From Bacillota bacterium (GTDB taxonomy: Bacteria; Bacillota; Clostridia; Acetivibrionales; DSM-1351), in the NCBI GenBank assembly GCA_023441625.1, contig JAEZOA010000064.1, positions 1 through 48,783 of the forward strand: 48,783 nucleotides of DNA, read 5' to 3'. Under the pieces are notes generated by a model. That model did no database searches. It was given only the letters and a program-made list of their open reading frames with translations, and had not been told where the DNA came from. Positions 8,904 through 18,283 of the stretch are shown in pieces. The stretch's first letter is position 1. The number at the start of each line of letters is the position of its first letter. Both the position numbers and the translations under genes were made by a program.

Positions 8904-10094
8904 CTATAACAATCTTATTGTTTCTCTTGCGATGGCTAGTTCTTCATTAGTTGGAACTACTAGTGTAGTAACTGTCGCACCAGCAGCACTAATATCAAGT
9001 TCTTGTCCTCTTACTTTATTTTTCTCATAATCTATTTTTATTCCCAAGAAATCCATGTTATCTAAAATTTGCGCTCTTACAATGGAGTTGTTTTCTCCTA
9101 CCCCTGCTGTAAATACAATTGCATCTACACCATTCATTACTGCTATATATTCACCAATAAACTTCTTAACGCCATAGCAGAATATATCAATTGCAAGCTG
9201 AGCTCTCTTATTTCCTTCATCAGCAGCGGCATGAATATCTCTAAAATCGCTGCTAACACCTGATATTCCAAGAACACCAGATTTTTTATTTAATAGATTG
9301 CTAACACCTTTAAGTGTAAGATCCTCCTTGTCCATAAGGAAAGTTACAACCTCAGGGTCAATAGTACCACTTCTTGTTCCCATTGCTAAGCCCTGTAATG
9401 GTGTAAAGCCCATTGAGGTATCTACAGACTTACCCTTGTTAACTGCACAGATACTTGATCCGTTACCAAGGTGGCAGGTAATTATTTTTAAATCGCTTAA
9501 CGGCTTACCCAACATTTCAGAAGCTCTTTCTGCAACATACTTATGTGAAGTACCGTGGAAGCCATATTTTCTTATGCCATACTTTTCATATAATTCATAA
9601 GGTAGAGCATAAAGGTATGCATAGTCAGGCATTGAGCTATGGAAGGTAGTATCAAAGACTGCTACCATTGGTACATTTGGCATAATCTGCTGACAAGCCT
9701 CAATACCGATAATATTTGGTGGATTGTGAAGTGGTGCTACATCAATACATTCTCTTACAGCATTCATAACCTTCTCATCAATTACTACTGAGTTGTTGAA
9801 TTTTTCACCACCATGTACTATACGATGTCCAACAGCTGATATCTCCGACATATTCTTAATAACACCTATTTTGTCATCTGTAAGTGCACTAATAACAGCC
9901 TCAATAGCATCCTTGTGATTCTTCAACACTTTATTAATTACAACAGCCTCTTCAGTTCCTCTTGTCTGTTTAATAAATGAATTATCAATGCCTATTCTGT
10001 CACATAATCCCTTTGCAAGAACTGTTTCATTTGTCATATCAATAAGCTGATATTTTAATGAAGAACTACCTGCGTTAATAACCAAAACCTTCAT
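8904..10094 (-). CDS. ackA: Acetate kinase
   Basis: 396 residues, full length. It transfers phosphate from acetyl-phosphate to ADP, yielding acetate and ATP, the main substrate-level ATP step of acetate fermentation. Motifs seen: INAGSSSLKYQL at the N-terminus, GHRIVHGGEKF near residue 88, FDTTFH near 147, YGFHGTSHKYV near 177, and GNGSSICAV near 210. It lies downstream of pta in the same direction (108-base gap holding a perfect palindrome), so the two enzymes of the acetyl-CoA to acetate route form one operon. Confidence 0.98.
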   Translation of the reverse strand: MKVLVINAGSSSLKYQLIDMTNETVLAKGLCDRIGIDNSFIKQTRGTEEAVVINKVLKNHKDAIEAVISALTDDKIGVIKNMSEISAVGHRIVHGGEKFNNSVVIDEKVMNAVRECIDVAPLHNPPNIIGIEACQQIMPNVPMVAVFDTTFHSSMPDYAYLYALPYELYEKYGIRKYGFHGTSHKYVAERASEMLGKPLSDLKIITCHLGNGSSICAVNKGKSVDTSMGFTPLQGLAMGTRSGTIDPEVVTFLMDKEDLTLKGVSNLLNKKSGVLGISGVSSDFRDIHAAADEGNKRAQLAIDIFCYGVKKFIGEYIAVMNGVDAIVFTAGVGENNSIVRAQILDNMDFLGIKIDYEKNKVRGQELDISAAGATVTTLVVPTNEELAIARETIRLL

Positions 10095-10151
10095 TTAGAA
10101 ATACATCTCCTCTGCAATTTAAATTTCATTTTTATAATTTATTTTTTTAAA

Positions 10152-10173
10152 TTCATCAGCATATGCTGATGAA
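10152..10173. repeat. Perfect 22-bp palindrome between pta and ackA
   Basis: Two 11-base arms (TTCATCAGCAT and its exact complement) abut with no loop. On neither strand is it followed by a T tract, so it is not an ordinary terminator. It could be a protein site, an mRNA processing hairpin or a partial attenuator controlling ackA. Confidence 0.6.
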
Positions 10174-10202
10174 ACTTCAATTTTAGCCTTAAATTGGTTT
10201 TT

Positions 10203-11198
10203 CTATGCATTTTGAGCCTGTACACAAGTTATTGCGACAACGCCAACAATATCCTCAGCACTGCAGCCTCTAGAAAGGTCATTTACAGGTTTTGCAACTC
10301 CTTGGATTATAGGTCCATAAGCTTCAGCCTTTGCAAGTCTTTGAGTAAGTTTATATGCAATATTTCCACAATTTAAATCTGGGAAAATAAGAACATTTGA
10401 CTTTCCAGCTATTTTACTTCCTGGTGCCTTTGACTCTCCAATTTCAGGAACTATTGCTGCATCAACCTGAAGTTCTCCATCTAACTGGAGCTCAGGTGCT
10501 TTTTCCTTAGCGAGTCTAGTTGCTTCTATTACCTTTTGAGTCAATACACTATTTGCACTTCCATAGGTTGAATATGAGAGCATTGCAACGACAGGTTCTG
10601 CCTGTACTAAAGTCTTAAAGGATTTTGCAGAAGTTATTGCAATTTCAGAAAGCTCATCTGCATTTGGGTTCTCAACAAGTCCGCTATCTCCATAAACAAA
10701 TACACCATTTTCACCATATTCACTATTTGGAACAACCATTACAAAGAATGCTGAAACCAATTTTGCACCTGGAGCAGTCTTTAATATCTGAAGTGCTGGT
10801 CTTAAAGTATTTGCAGTAGAGTTAATTGCACCAGCAACCATTCCATCTGCATCACCGACTTTTACCATCATAATTCCAAAATACAATGGGTTTTCTTCCA
10901 ATATTTTTCTTGCCTGCTCAAGAGTCATACCTTTTGCTTTCCTTAACTCATATAAGGTATTTACATACTCGTCCATTTTATCAAAATCAGCCTGATCCAC
11001 AATTTTTGCCTTTGAAATATCAAGTTCTCCAGCAAGTTCCTTTATATTATCTTTATTTCCAATTAAAATAATATTAGCAATCCCCTGTTCCTGAATCATT
11101 GCCGCCGCCTTTAAGGTTCTAATATCATTGCTTTCTGGAAGTACAATAGTTTTGATATCCTGCTTTGCTCTGCTCAAAATCTGCTCTAAGAAATTCAT
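10203..11198 (-). CDS. pta: Phosphate acetyltransferase
   Basis: 331 residues, the short single-domain Pta typical of Firmicutes. It converts acetyl-CoA and phosphate to acetyl-phosphate and CoA. Seen in the sequence: LPESNDIRTLKAAAMIQEQG at the N-terminus, the FVYGDSG segment, DGELQVDAAIVPEIGESKAPGS, and NVLIFPDLNCGNIAYKLTQR. It is first in an operon with ackA and is driven by the promoter at 11361-11389, which carries direct repeats around the start point. Confidence 0.97.
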   Translation of the reverse strand: MNFLEQILSRAKQDIKTIVLPESNDIRTLKAAAMIQEQGIANIILIGNKDNIKELAGELDISKAKIVDQADFDKMDEYVNTLYELRKAKGMTLEQARKILEENPLYFGIMMVKVGDADGMVAGAINSTANTLRPALQILKTAPGAKLVSAFFVMVVPNSEYGENGVFVYGDSGLVENPNADELSEIAITSAKSFKTLVQAEPVVAMLSYSTYGSANSVLTQKVIEATRLAKEKAPELQLDGELQVDAAIVPEIGESKAPGSKIAGKSNVLIFPDLNCGNIAYKLTQRLAKAEAYGPIIQGVAKPVNDLSRGCSAEDIVGVVAITCVQAQNA

Positions 11199-11316
11199 AA
11201 AAAAATAGTCCCCTTCCCTTAATTTAAGGCAATATCAACGAATTAAAATGTCTTTAAAGTTTTATATTGGTTCTTGCCTAATTTATTATTAGTTTTTAAA
11301 ATGTATTTTATTATTG

Positions 11317-11389
11317 TTACCTGGTAATATTACCTGAAACCAAGTAATATCACCTCTTTTATTATATACAAATTGTTCATTGTATACAA
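11317..11389 (-). promoter_or_regulatory. pta promoter with repeats over the start point
   Basis: On the minus strand TTGTAT (11384-11389), 17 bases, TATAAT (11361-11366). The predicted start near 11354 lies inside one of two direct repeats of AGGTRATATTACT/C type (11343-11355 and 11323-11335), spaced 20 bp apart, about two helical turns. The second copy is also a 12-bp palindrome (GGTAATATTACC, 11323-11334), and a third TTACCTG is at 11317-11323. This looks like a repressor site over positions +1 to +40; the regulator is unknown. Confidence 0.55.
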
Positions 11390-11765
11390 GATAAAATTGT
11401 TTATATATATATCAATTTGTCACATTTAGTCTAGTAATTTCTAAAACAAATCACAATTTAACCTTTTAATCATATTATCATGTAATATATGTTCAGAATG
11501 GTAAAAGCTGTTGGAGTAAAAGTCGCAAATAAACATTTCACAATTATTCAAAACTGTTATAAACTATATAAATAGAATTTTAATATTCAGTGGGAGTTTT
11601 TACTCCCACTAATTATTAGAACTCGTTGTCTAGAATCATAACATCGCTTATCTCCCACTAGATTAAGGTAGAATATTTGCTAGTGGTGAACATTGGAAAA
11701 TATTATATCCTTATTATTTTACGTTTAAAGCAGATAAAATTTTGAAAGGAAAGGTAGTAAAATTT
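11390..11765 (+). promoter_or_regulatory. Leader of the spermidine-synthase-like gene, with two hairpins
   Basis: No gene lies here. A hairpin of 9-bp arms with a 4-base loop (AGTGGGAGT, 11589-11597; ACTCCCACT, 11602-11610) is followed by a second copy of CTCCCACTA (11652-11660). Bases 11655-11661 (CCACTAG) pair with 11680-11686 (CTAGTGG). The GTGGGAG arm could therefore pair with either CTCCCAC copy, and the second copy is shared with the downstream hairpin. There is no T run, so any control would be at translation or by a protein. Confidence 0.4.
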
Positions 11766-13367
11766 ATGAATAAGAAGCCTCTTTTGTATTTAACTTCATT
11801 TTTTTGTGGAATGTCTATTATGGCAGTAGAACTCAGTGTTTCAAAACTCCTCGCTCCATACTTTGGAACTTCCCAAATAATATGGACAGTAATTATCGGC
11901 CTAATAATGATTTCTCTGAGTATCGGCAATGTTTTTGGCGGAAGATCTGCTGACAAGCATAATAGTATGAACAGGTTGTACATAATCATATGGGCAGCTG
12001 CCTTATGGATTGCAGTTATACCATTCATAGGTAAGTATGTTATTGTGGCAATTATGGGCTTATTAGCACTATTTTTCCCAAGTAATTTACTTATTACCGG
12101 CTCGGCTATATCCTGTTTAATTTTATTCTCAATACCGTTAATTGGTTTAGGTATGGTTTCTCCATATTTAGTAAAGCTGGGTGTTACTAATATGGAGGAC
12201 ACAGGTAAAACTGCCGGAAAAATATATGCAATGAATACCATTGGCAGCATTATCGGAACCTTTTTGCCTACCTTTGTTACAATTCCATTGGTTGGAACAA
12301 GTAAAACCTTTTTAATCTTTGCACTAGTTTTAAATTTAATATGTCTCACATATTTCATTCTTTCAAAATCAAAAATAGCAAGGGTTTCAATTAGTGCAAT
12401 AATTGTTTTTGGAATATTACTAACGCCGGTTTCAAATTCATATGCCTTTTGGACAAACTGTATTGTTGAGGATGAGTCTTTATACAACTATCTACAGGTA
12501 ACTGAGGATGAAGACTCTGTTTATCTGTCTACTAATGTAGCCTTTGGTGTTCAATCAGTGTATCAGAAGGATAATACCTTATCCGGTCTTTATTATGATT
12601 ACGCCTTGATGGCACCACAATTTATCAGTAACTTTAATCCCGCCAATACACTTGAGCTTCTGATTTTGGGCAATGGAACAGGAACATATGCCAAACAGGC
12701 GAAAATTTATTATCCGAATATAAAAACAGATGCAGTTGAAATTGATCCTAAAATAGTTGATTTATCAAAAGAGTATTTTGATTCCAAGGAAGATGAAGCA
12801 ACTGTTTATGAGACGGATGGAAGAACCTTTCTATCTGATAAACGATGTGGAACATATGACGTTATTATGATAGATGCATACCACGATATCACGATACCCT
12901 TTCATATGGCAACGAAAGAGTTTTTCACAGAAGTATCTGAGCATTTAAAACCAAATGGAGTAATTATACTTAATATAAATATGAAATCAAAGGGTGATAA
13001 CCCTATAAATCAATACCTTACTCAGACAGTAAAAAGCGTTATGAATAAGGCTTTTACCTGCGATTTAAATGGCAGTACTAATGTATTGCTATTTGCATCA
13101 AACGATAGTGATATGCAAAATATTTTTGAAAATAATATTAATAAGCTTGAGTCAAAAAGTCCATTACTAGACGTATCACAATATGTAAGAGATAATTTAG
13201 CGGAAGTTACAAAAGCTGAGCTTATTTTCACAGACGATTTAGCTCCTGTTGAAGTATTAGGTCAGAGTCTATTAAATGATATAGTAAGGGATGAATTAAT
13301 TGATTTTAAGGAAATGATTGATTTTGAAGAGAAGGGTTTTCAAGGAATATTTGACTTGTTAAAGTAA
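11766..13367 (+). CDS. Membrane-fused spermidine-synthase-like protein
   Basis: 533 residues from the ATG at 11766 (a TTG eight codons earlier is less likely). The first 230 residues hold about seven hydrophobic helices, starting LLYLTSFFCGMSIMAVELSV, typical of the membrane half of fused MFS/spermidine-synthase proteins. Residues about 285-500 form a class I methyltransferase-like fold resembling the spermidine synthase catalytic domain (LLILGNGTGTYAKQA, then DAVEIDPKIVDLSKEYF). The glycine motif is less canonical than in true SpeE, so aminopropyl transfer is unproven and no speD or speA is adjacent. It is a single gene with a structured leader. Confidence 0.8.
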   Translation: MNKKPLLYLTSFFCGMSIMAVELSVSKLLAPYFGTSQIIWTVIIGLIMISLSIGNVFGGRSADKHNSMNRLYIIIWAAALWIAVIPFIGKYVIVAIMGLLALFFPSNLLITGSAISCLILFSIPLIGLGMVSPYLVKLGVTNMEDTGKTAGKIYAMNTIGSIIGTFLPTFVTIPLVGTSKTFLIFALVLNLICLTYFILSKSKIARVSISAIIVFGILLTPVSNSYAFWTNCIVEDESLYNYLQVTEDEDSVYLSTNVAFGVQSVYQKDNTLSGLYYDYALMAPQFISNFNPANTLELLILGNGTGTYAKQAKIYYPNIKTDAVEIDPKIVDLSKEYFDSKEDEATVYETDGRTFLSDKRCGTYDVIMIDAYHDITIPFHMATKEFFTEVSEHLKPNGVIILNINMKSKGDNPINQYLTQTVKSVMNKAFTCDLNGSTNVLLFASNDSDMQNIFENNINKLESKSPLLDVSQYVRDNLAEVTKAELIFTDDLAPVEVLGQSLLNDIVRDELIDFKEMIDFEEKGFQGIFDLLK

Positions 13368-13412
13368 AAAAATACAAGTAGCTGATTTGTCATAATCATT
13401 TTCCTACAAGCC

Positions 13413-13442
13413 TTGACACGCGTTTGGTTAAAATAATATAAT
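13413..13442 (+). promoter_or_regulatory. Promoter of the T-box gltX-glnS operon
   Basis: TTGACA (13413-13418), an 18-base spacer and TATAAT (13437-13442) immediately upstream of the T-box leader. Confidence 0.8.
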
Positions 13443-13454
13443 ATGATAACAAAT

Positions 13455-13709
13455 AATATTTATTAGCAATGACGATAATAAGTACATCTTTAAGTTCAAC
13501 AAAGAGAGCTGACGGTGGTGAAAAGTCTGCATGAACATTGATGGAAACAGGTATCCGAGCATTAAGCTGAAGAAACAGATACATATTTTTATCTGAAGTA
13601 AGCTTGACGGCAGCTCCCGTTATAGAGTAGCTAAGAGGGCATTTTTTGCCAAGCATGGTGGTACCGCGGAAGATTACCTTTCGTCCTGCATTTGGACGAA
13701 GGGTTTTTT
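13455..13709 (+). promoter_or_regulatory. T-box riboswitch for tRNA-Glu
   Basis: This leader holds the conserved T-box sequence TGGTGGTACCGCG (13656-13668) and a factor-independent terminator (13677-13686 with 13694-13703, then six T). In stem I, short helices ATCT/AGAT and TTCA/TGAA flank an internal loop whose 3' side is GAAAC (13572-13576). GAA at 13572-13574 is the glutamate specifier codon, matching the downstream gltX. The UGGU of the antiterminator bulge suits a tRNA ending ACCA. Uncharged tRNA-Glu should stabilise the antiterminator and raise gltX and glnS expression. The stem I pairing was read by eye. Confidence 0.92.
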
Positions 13710-13736
13710 AATATAAAAAATAGGAGGAAATTTTTA

Positions 13737-15206
13737 ATGGGAAATTTTAGAACCAGATATGCGCCTAGTCCAACAGGTTATATGCATATAGGAAATTTGA
13801 GAACAGCGTTATATGAGTACTTAATTGCTAAAAAAGATAATGGAAAATTCATTTTGAGGATAGAGGACACTGACCAGGAACGCTATGTAGAGGGTGCTGT
13901 TGATGTTATTTACAAGACCTTAAAGTTAGCAGGAATTACTCATGATGAAGGCCCTGATGTTGGTGGAGATTTCGGTCCATATGTTCAGAGCGAACGAAAA
14001 GGCATGTACCTTGAATATGCAAAAAAGTTGGTTGACCTTGGAGGTGCTTATTACTGCTTCTGCACAAAGGAAAGACTGGCAAAATTGAAAGAAGAGCAGG
14101 ATGCGGCTGGTCAAGGTCACAGATATGATCGCCATTGCTGTGGTCTTTCAAAAGAAGAGGTTGAAAATAAGCTAAAGAATAATGAAGCTTTCGTAATAAG
14201 GCAAAAAATGCCTGATACTGGCTCTACAAGCTTTGACGATGCTGTTTATGGAACTATAACAGTTGATAACAGCGAGCTTGATGATCAGATATTAATAAAG
14301 ACAGATGGATTGCCTACTTACAATTTTGCTAACGTAATTGATGACCACCAAATGGCTATTTCACATGTTGTAAGAGGTAACGAATATCTCTCTTCTACTC
14401 CAAAATATAATCTTTTGTATAAGGCATACGGATGGGATATTCCCACTTATGTTCATGTTCCATTAATACTTAAGGCATCTGGTCAGAAGCTTAGCAAAAG
14501 AGCTGGTGACCCTTCCTTTGAGGATTTAGTTTCTATGGGTTATCTAGTTGAAGCAATAGTGAATTATGTTGTACTGCTCGGTTGGAGTCCAAGCACAAAT
14601 CAAGAGATATTCTCTCTGAAGGAATTGGAAGAGGTTTTCGATATATCTGGTATCAGCAAAGCTCCAGCAATTTTTGATATTAACAAGCTTACCTGGATGA
14701 ATGGTGAATATATCAGGAAAATGCCAGTTGAGGAATTTGATAGATTGGCAAAGCCATTCTACGAGAAAGCTTTATCAAATAAAAATATTGATACCTTAAA
14801 AATCAGCAAGCTCCTTCAAATCAGAACTGAAGTTTTGACAGCAATACCTGAAACTATTGATTTCATAGATTCATTACCAGATTATGATGTTGAGATGTAT
14901 ATTCATAAGAAAAGCAAGACCAACCTGGAAATTTCATTAGAAAGCTTAGTGGCTTCGTACCCTATTTTAGAAGCAATCAGCGATTGGAAAGAAGAAACAA
15001 TACACCAAGCATTATTTGCGCATATTGAGGCATTAGGTATAAAAAACAGCCTTATACTATGGCCTGTAAGAACTGCTATATCAGGCAAGTCGGTTACTCC
15101 AGGTGGCGCAATTGAAATAGCAGATATTTTAGGAAAGGAAGAAACCTTAAAAAGAATAAATATCGGTATTGATAAACTAAAAAATGCTATAGATAGGAGT
15201 GTCTAA
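13737..15206 (+). CDS. gltX: Glutamate--tRNA ligase
   Basis: 489 residues from the ATG at 13737, preceded by AGGAGG; the frame extends upstream only into the T-box terminator. It is a class I synthetase charging tRNA-Glu with glutamate. The HIGH-type motif is PSPTGYMHIGNLRT at the N-terminus and the KMSKS loop is KLSKRAG near residue 250. A zinc-type CFC/HCC cysteine region lies near residues 105-140 (YYCFCTKE, RYDRHCCG). It is first in an operon with glnS (2-base gap), controlled by the T-box. Confidence 0.97.
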   Translation: MGNFRTRYAPSPTGYMHIGNLRTALYEYLIAKKDNGKFILRIEDTDQERYVEGAVDVIYKTLKLAGITHDEGPDVGGDFGPYVQSERKGMYLEYAKKLVDLGGAYYCFCTKERLAKLKEEQDAAGQGHRYDRHCCGLSKEEVENKLKNNEAFVIRQKMPDTGSTSFDDAVYGTITVDNSELDDQILIKTDGLPTYNFANVIDDHQMAISHVVRGNEYLSSTPKYNLLYKAYGWDIPTYVHVPLILKASGQKLSKRAGDPSFEDLVSMGYLVEAIVNYVVLLGWSPSTNQEIFSLKELEEVFDISGISKAPAIFDINKLTWMNGEYIRKMPVEEFDRLAKPFYEKALSNKNIDTLKISKLLQIRTEVLTAIPETIDFIDSLPDYDVEMYIHKKSKTNLEISLESLVASYPILEAISDWKEETIHQALFAHIEALGIKNSLILWPVRTAISGKSVTPGGAIEIADILGKEETLKRINIGIDKLKNAIDRSV

Positions 15207-15208
15207 AT

Positions 15209-16921
15209 ATGTCAGAGGAAATAAAGAATAGTTCTACCGACGGAGAATTTGTTGCTTCTAATTTTATATATGATTTTATAGACGAAGATTTGGCGGCTGG
15301 TAGAGTGCCAAATAACACAGTATGCACAAGATTCCCGCCTGAACCAAACGGCTATCTTCATATTGGTCATGCAAAGGCAATATGCATTGATTTTGGTACC
15401 GCATTAAAGTATGGCGGAAAATGCAATCTTCGTTTTGATGACACAAACCCAAGTAAGGAAGATGTTGAATATGTTGAATCCATAAAGGAAGATGTTAAGT
15501 GGCTCGGGTTTAATTGGGATAATCTCTTTTACGCATCAGAGTACTTTGAAATCATGTACGACTGTGCAGTAAAGCTCATTAAAAAGGGCTTAGCTTTTGT
15601 TTGTGATTTAACAGCTGATGAAATGAGAGATTATAGAGGAACGTTGACTGAGCCTGGAAAAAACAGCCCCTACAGAGATAGGTCTGTAGAGGAAAATCTG
15701 GACCTTTTTGAAAGAATGAAAAATGGCGAATTTGCAGATGGTTCAAAGGTCTTAAGAGCTAAAATAGATATGGCTTCTCCAAATATAAATATGCGAGATC
15801 CTGTTATATACAGAATTTTAAGAGCAACTCACCACAGGACAGGTGATAAATGGTGTATTTATCCTATGTATGACTACGCGCATCCAATTGAGGATGTGGT
15901 TGAAGGCATCACCCATTCACTATGTTCACTGGAATTTGAAGATCATAGGCCACTGTATGACTGGGTGAAAGATAATATTGATTTACCCGCAAAACCACGA
16001 CAGATTGAGTTTGCCCGCCTAAACCTTGCTTATACTCAAATGAGTAAACGTAAGCTTTTACAGTTAGTTAATGAAAACTATGTCAGCGGTTGGAATGATC
16101 CTAGAATGCCTACACTATCAGGTTTGCGCAGACGTGGATATACCCCTGCAGCTATAAGAAATTTCTGTGATAAGATTGGCGTTGCAAAGAATAATAGCCT
16201 GGTAGATTTTGCTTTACTTGAACATTGCATAAGAGAAGACCTTAATGCTAGTGCTCCAAGAGTAATGGCTGTATTAAGGCCCTTAAAAGTTGTTATTGAG
16301 AACTATCCAGAGGGTCAGATTGAATGGTTTGATGTTGAGAACAACCCTGAGAATTCTGAAATGGGTACTAGAAAAGTACCATTTTCAAGAGAAATATATA
16401 TTGAGCAGGATGACTTTATGGAAAATCCTCCAAATAAATTCTTCCGTTTAGCACCTGGCCGTGAGGTTCGTTTAAAAAACACTTACTTTATTAAATGCGA
16501 GAGTGTTGTTAAGGATAATGCTACTGGTGAAATAATTGAACTTCGATGCTCCTATGACCCAGCTTCAAGAGGAGGCAACTCCCCTGATGGCAGAAAGGTA
16601 AAGGGCACTCTGCATTGGGTTTCAGCTTCACATGCAATTAAAGCAGAAGTTTGCTTGTACGACCATTTATTTACAAAAATTGAGCCTGAAGATGTTGAAG
16701 AGGGAAAGGATTTTCGTTCAAATATAAACCCAAACTCGTTAGAAATTATTGAAAATGCTATGGTTGAGCCAGACTTAGTTAAGGCAAAGCCAGGTGAAAG
16801 GTTCCAATTCTTAAGGATGGGTTATTACTGCGTAGATACTACATCTAGCGAAAATAAGCTTGTGTTTAACCGTACTGTAGGTTTAAAGGACACTTGGGCA
16901 AAGGTTGCTGTAAAGGGATAA
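15209..16921 (+). CDS. glnS: Glutamine--tRNA ligase
   Basis: 570 residues, full length. A class I synthetase charging tRNA-Gln directly. Motifs: PPEPNGYLHIGHAKAI near residue 45 (HIGH), the glutamine-specific FDDTNP segment, and QMSKRKLLQLV near residue 275 (KMSKS). The C-terminal half is the GlnRS anticodon-binding beta-barrel region. Its presence implies that tRNA-Gln need not be made by the GatCAB amidation route in this organism. It follows gltX by two bases and so falls under the glutamate T-box. Confidence 0.97.
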   Translation: MSEEIKNSSTDGEFVASNFIYDFIDEDLAAGRVPNNTVCTRFPPEPNGYLHIGHAKAICIDFGTALKYGGKCNLRFDDTNPSKEDVEYVESIKEDVKWLGFNWDNLFYASEYFEIMYDCAVKLIKKGLAFVCDLTADEMRDYRGTLTEPGKNSPYRDRSVEENLDLFERMKNGEFADGSKVLRAKIDMASPNINMRDPVIYRILRATHHRTGDKWCIYPMYDYAHPIEDVVEGITHSLCSLEFEDHRPLYDWVKDNIDLPAKPRQIEFARLNLAYTQMSKRKLLQLVNENYVSGWNDPRMPTLSGLRRRGYTPAAIRNFCDKIGVAKNNSLVDFALLEHCIREDLNASAPRVMAVLRPLKVVIENYPEGQIEWFDVENNPENSEMGTRKVPFSREIYIEQDDFMENPPNKFFRLAPGREVRLKNTYFIKCESVVKDNATGEIIELRCSYDPASRGGNSPDGRKVKGTLHWVSASHAIKAEVCLYDHLFTKIEPEDVEEGKDFRSNINPNSLEIIENAMVEPDLVKAKPGERFQFLRMGYYCVDTTSSENKLVFNRTVGLKDTWAKVAVKG

Positions 16922-16926
16922 ACTTC

Positions 16927-16995
16927 TTATGGTGGTATACATCAAAAAGGATATCACCACAAGACCTGCTGGGTAGTCACAACACCAGTAGAATA
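16927..16995 (+). other. Two intergenic hairpins between glnS and the mutase gene
   Basis: A 9-bp stem with one G-U pair (TGGTGGTAT / ATATCACCA) and a second 7-bp stem (CTGCTGG / CCAGTAG) lie in the 106-base gap. Neither is followed by a T tract, so they may be mRNA processing or stability elements rather than a terminator. Confidence 0.35.
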
Positions 16996-17027
16996 AATTA
17001 TCTTAAATATCATTATAAAGGAGACCT

Positions 17028-18251
17028 ATGTCAATGAAATATGTTGTAATTCTAGGCGATGGCATGGCAGATTATCGAATGCCAGAGTTAGATAATAAAA
17101 CACCGCTCCAATACGCCAAAAAACCAAATATAGATATGCTTGCAGCAAAAGGAACAGTTGGTCTGGTAAAAACTGTTCCTGATGGGATTGCCCCAGGAAG
17201 CGATGCTGCAAATCTTTCGGTTATGGGCTACAATCCTGAAATATATTATACTGGCCGTTCTCCATTAGAGGCTGTAAGTATGGGTATAGAGCTTTCTCCC
17301 ACTGATGTTGCCCTAAGATGCAATTTGGTCTATTTATCTGAAACAGAGCCAGAATATGCTGATAAAATTATGATAGATTATAGTTCAGATGAGATATCAA
17401 CTGATGAAGCCTGTATTTTAATTGAAGCAATAAATAAAAATCTTAAAGATAATAATATTACTTTTCACGCTGGAATCAGCTATAGGCATTGTATGGTATG
17501 GAATAATGGTAAAACCAATCTGGGGTGCACTCCCCCCCACGATATTTCTGACAAAAAAATTAAAGACTATTTACCAAAGGAAGAGTCTGGAATTTTACTT
17601 GATATGATGGAAAGAAGTTATAATATTCTTAAAGACCATCCAGTAAACTTAGCCAGGAAGGCACGTGGGCTCAGACCTGCAAACTCAATTTGGCTTTGGG
17701 GCGAAGGAAAAAAACCATCCTTATCCTCGTTCCAGAAAAAATATAATAAGACAGGAGCAGTTATATCTGCTGTCGACTTATTAAAAGGAATTGGTATTTG
17801 CGCTGGCCTTGAATCTATAGATGTTGAGGGTGCTACAGGCAATATTCATACAAACTTTCATGGAAAGGCAGAAGCTACATTAAAGGCTATTGATAGTGGT
17901 CTGGATTTTGTATATGTACACATTGAAGCTCCTGATGAGTGTGGACATAGATATGAAATAGATAACAAAGTTAAGTCTATAGAGTTAATTGATACTCATA
18001 TTGTTGGACCAGTTTTAGAAGGACTTAAAAAACATGGAGAGTATAGGGTATTAGTCCTTCCAGACCACCCCACTCCTCTTAGTTTACGCACACATACTGC
18101 GCAGCCAGTACCTTTTATCATATATGACAGCACTAAGGAAATAAACTCTACTGCTTCTAGCTATGATGAGTTTGAAGCTCAAAAAACTGATATTTTTATT
18201 AACGAAGGCTATAAATTGATGGATTTGTTTATAAAAGGAACTTTAGATTAA
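17028..18251 (+). CDS. apgM: Cofactor-independent phosphoglycerate mutase, archaeal type
   Basis: 407 residues of the alkaline-phosphatase superfamily. It interconverts 3- and 2-phosphoglycerate in glycolysis without 2,3-bisphosphoglycerate. Visible motifs: VVILGDGMADY at the N-terminus (metal Asp), DGIAPGSDAANLSVMGYNP (the catalytic Ser region near residue 60), AGISYRHCMVW, YVHIEAPDECGHR, and LVLPDHPTPLSLRTHT (metal-binding D and H residues). Two ATGs compete: 17028 is only 4 bases after AAAGGAG, while 17034 has 10-base spacing and may be the real start. A strong terminator follows. Confidence 0.92.
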   Translation: MSMKYVVILGDGMADYRMPELDNKTPLQYAKKPNIDMLAAKGTVGLVKTVPDGIAPGSDAANLSVMGYNPEIYYTGRSPLEAVSMGIELSPTDVALRCNLVYLSETEPEYADKIMIDYSSDEISTDEACILIEAINKNLKDNNITFHAGISYRHCMVWNNGKTNLGCTPPHDISDKKIKDYLPKEESGILLDMMERSYNILKDHPVNLARKARGLRPANSIWLWGEGKKPSLSSFQKKYNKTGAVISAVDLLKGIGICAGLESIDVEGATGNIHTNFHGKAEATLKAIDSGLDFVYVHIEAPDECGHRYEIDNKVKSIELIDTHIVGPVLEGLKKHGEYRVLVLPDHPTPLSLRTHTAQPVPFIIYDSTKEINSTASSYDEFEAQKTDIFINEGYKLMDLFIKGTLD

Positions 18252-18283
18252 GAGCATTATTAGTATTTTATGTGTATACGATT

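Noticed and set aside
11714..12487. 257-codon open frame on the minus strand
   Set aside because: It is antisense to the membrane half of the spermidine-synthase-like gene, has no ribosome site, and its composition is that of a shadow of hydrophobic codons.
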